A stretch of 64,000 nt of DNA from Thiothrix fructosivorans (GTDB lineage: Bacteria > Pseudomonadota > Gammaproteobacteria > Thiotrichales > Thiotrichaceae): the NCBI RefSeq assembly GCF_017349355.1, contig NZ_JAFMPM010000008.1:1178001-1242000 (forward strand). Reading direction: 5' to 3'. The translations under genes were made by a program, and so were the position numbers. The first letter of the stretch is position 1. Each line of letters begins with the position of its first letter. Positions 63,141 through 64,000 of this stretch are shown here, in pieces. The notes beneath the pieces are model-generated. The model saw nothing but the letters and a program-made list of their open reading frames with translations, did no database searches and was not told the DNA's origin.

Positions 63141-64000
63141 ATGAAAACGATTCAGGCATTGCTGGATGAAATCCAAGCCTTAGGTATCAAATTCCGTCTG
63201 GAAGGTGACAAGCTCGGTGTCAAAGCCGCCAAAGGCGTGCTAACGGATACCTTGCGCAGCGAATTGTCTGCCCGCAAAGCCGAGATCATCGCGTATTTGC
63301 AGCAGTTACAAGCCCCAGCAGCAGCGACAAGTATTCCGCTGGTAACACGCAACCAGCCGTTGCCGCTATCGTTTTCCCAGCAACGCCTGTGGCTGCTGCA
63401 TCAGTTGGCAGACCAGAAACAGGTGTACAACATCCCCTGTATCTGGCGTTTGCAGGGCGAACTCGTTATCGCTGCACTGGAAACCAGTATCAACCAGATC
63501 GTGGCGCGGCATGAAAACCTGCGCACCGTGTTTGTAGAGCAAGATGGCACGTTGCGGCAAACCATACTGCCAACCGTGCATGTGCCGTTGCAGGTGTTGA
63601 CAAGCAGTAGCCCCGCACAGGCGCAAGCTCAGGTGCAACACCTGATTGATACGCCATTCCGTCTGGAGCGTGCGCCATTATTGCAGGCGCATTTGCTGTG
63701 TCTGCCCGCGCACGAATACCTGTTGGTGTTGAACCTGCATCACATCATTGCAGACGGTTGGTCACTGGATGTGTTGGTGACAGAGCTAGCAAGCCTGTAC
63801 AGCGCCGCTGTGCAGGGAAGCGTGGCGGAATTACCTGCCTTACCGATCCAGTACGCCGATTTTGCCTATTGGCAACGTCAGGCGATGCAACGGGGAGAAT
63901 ACGCCCGCCCGCTCGAATACTGGCAGCAACAACTTACCGACGTTCCGGCGCTACTGAATTTGCCGACGGATCGCCCACGCCCACCCCTGCAAAGCAATCA
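63141..64000 (+). CDS. NRPS, N-terminal part: docking domain and C domain
   Basis: The frame starts at ATG 63141 and runs off the right edge (about 286 residues visible). Residues 1-52 (LLDEIQALGIKFRLEGDKLG, then TDTLRSELSARKAEIIAYL) fit a TubC-like N-terminal docking domain, whose beta-hairpin binds an acidic C-terminal peptide on the preceding enzyme. An LCL-type C domain follows: PLSFSQQRLWLLHQL, ARHENLRTVF, and HHIIADGWSLDVL with its HHxxxDG. GGAA at 63132 precedes the ATG. Nothing can be said of its A domain or release domain. Confidence 0.92.
   Translation, partial: MKTIQALLDEIQALGIKFRLEGDKLGVKAAKGVLTDTLRSELSARKAEIIAYLQQLQAPAAATSIPLVTRNQPLPLSFSQQRLWLLHQLADQKQVYNIPCIWRLQGELVIAALETSINQIVARHENLRTVFVEQDGTLRQTILPTVHVPLQVLTSSSPAQAQAQVQHLIDTPFRLERAPLLQAHLLCLPAHEYLLVLNLHHIIADGWSLDVLVTELASLYSAAVQGSVAELPALPIQYADFAYWQRQAMQRGEYARPLEYWQQQLTDVPALLNLPTDRPRPPLQSN

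Overview
The window looks like chromosome of a gammaproteobacterium. The housekeeping runs (nadD-rsfS-rlmH-maf-rng-yhdP-nitrilase-tldD, pmbA, purM-purN, ppnP) are gammaproteobacterial in content and order, and NasT/NasS with sigma-54 promoters point to regulated nitrate use. I favour a Thiothrix-like (Thiotrichales) filamentous sulfur bacterium, because CRISPR arrays, AAA-ATPase/DUF1703 paralogs and the cyclopropane/furan fatty-acid cluster occur together there. That is an inference from memory; no ribosomal RNA is present to test it.

Layout. 1-3.7 kb: the 5' end of an SDR gene, a 72-residue protein, a short LOV blue-light sensor, a DUF924 protein, a Blc-type lipocalin, and an SDR/NTF2-like pair ending at a strong terminator. 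3.8-10.5 kb (minus strand): a TerC-family transporter, then a tightly overlapping operon of flavoprotein, DUF1365, cyclopropane-fatty-acid-type methyltransferase, MFS carrier, DUF3833 lipoprotein and chalcone-isomerase-like protein. 10.7-21.4 kb: a compact type I-F2 (I-Fv) CRISPR-Cas locus (cas1, cas2-3, cas7fv, cas5fv, cas6f, no large subunit), a leader with a consensus IHF site, and 68 identical 28-nt repeats with 67 spacers. 21.5-28.4 kb: an AAA-ATPase gene that has lost its nuclease domain, a methyltransferase, a GH5 glycoside hydrolase, CreD and a small SCP2-like secreted protein. 28.6-35.3 kb: prkA-yeaH-spoVR and nasT-nasS, each behind a near-perfect sigma-54 promoter. 35.5-48.6 kb: housekeeping genes and a serine tRNA. 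48.8-64 kb: a non-ribosomal peptide synthetase (NRPS) cluster running off the right edge.

The NRPS cluster is the most interesting part. The first synthetase reads AMP-ligase/A, ketoreductase, PCP, C, A, PCP, E. The second is C-A-PCP, and its ten-residue A-domain code reads as a proline code. The third begins with a TubC-like docking domain that fits the acidic tail of the second enzyme. The implied chain is an alpha-hydroxy acyl starter (from an alpha-keto acid), a D-residue whose A-domain pocket is acidic and so perhaps basic in side chain, then proline or a proline analogue. This matches the logic of cyanobacterial aeruginosins. A full-length AAA-ATPase/DUF1703 gene, paralogous to the truncated copy beside the CRISPR array and carrying the same promoter core, sits between the second and third synthetase genes.

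The CRISPR locus is a compositional mosaic. cas1 and the Cas2 part of cas2-3 have the G+C of their surroundings, but from about position 11,960, just after the Cas2 domain, the rest of the operon turns AT-rich. This suggests adaptation and interference modules of different origin joined inside one gene.
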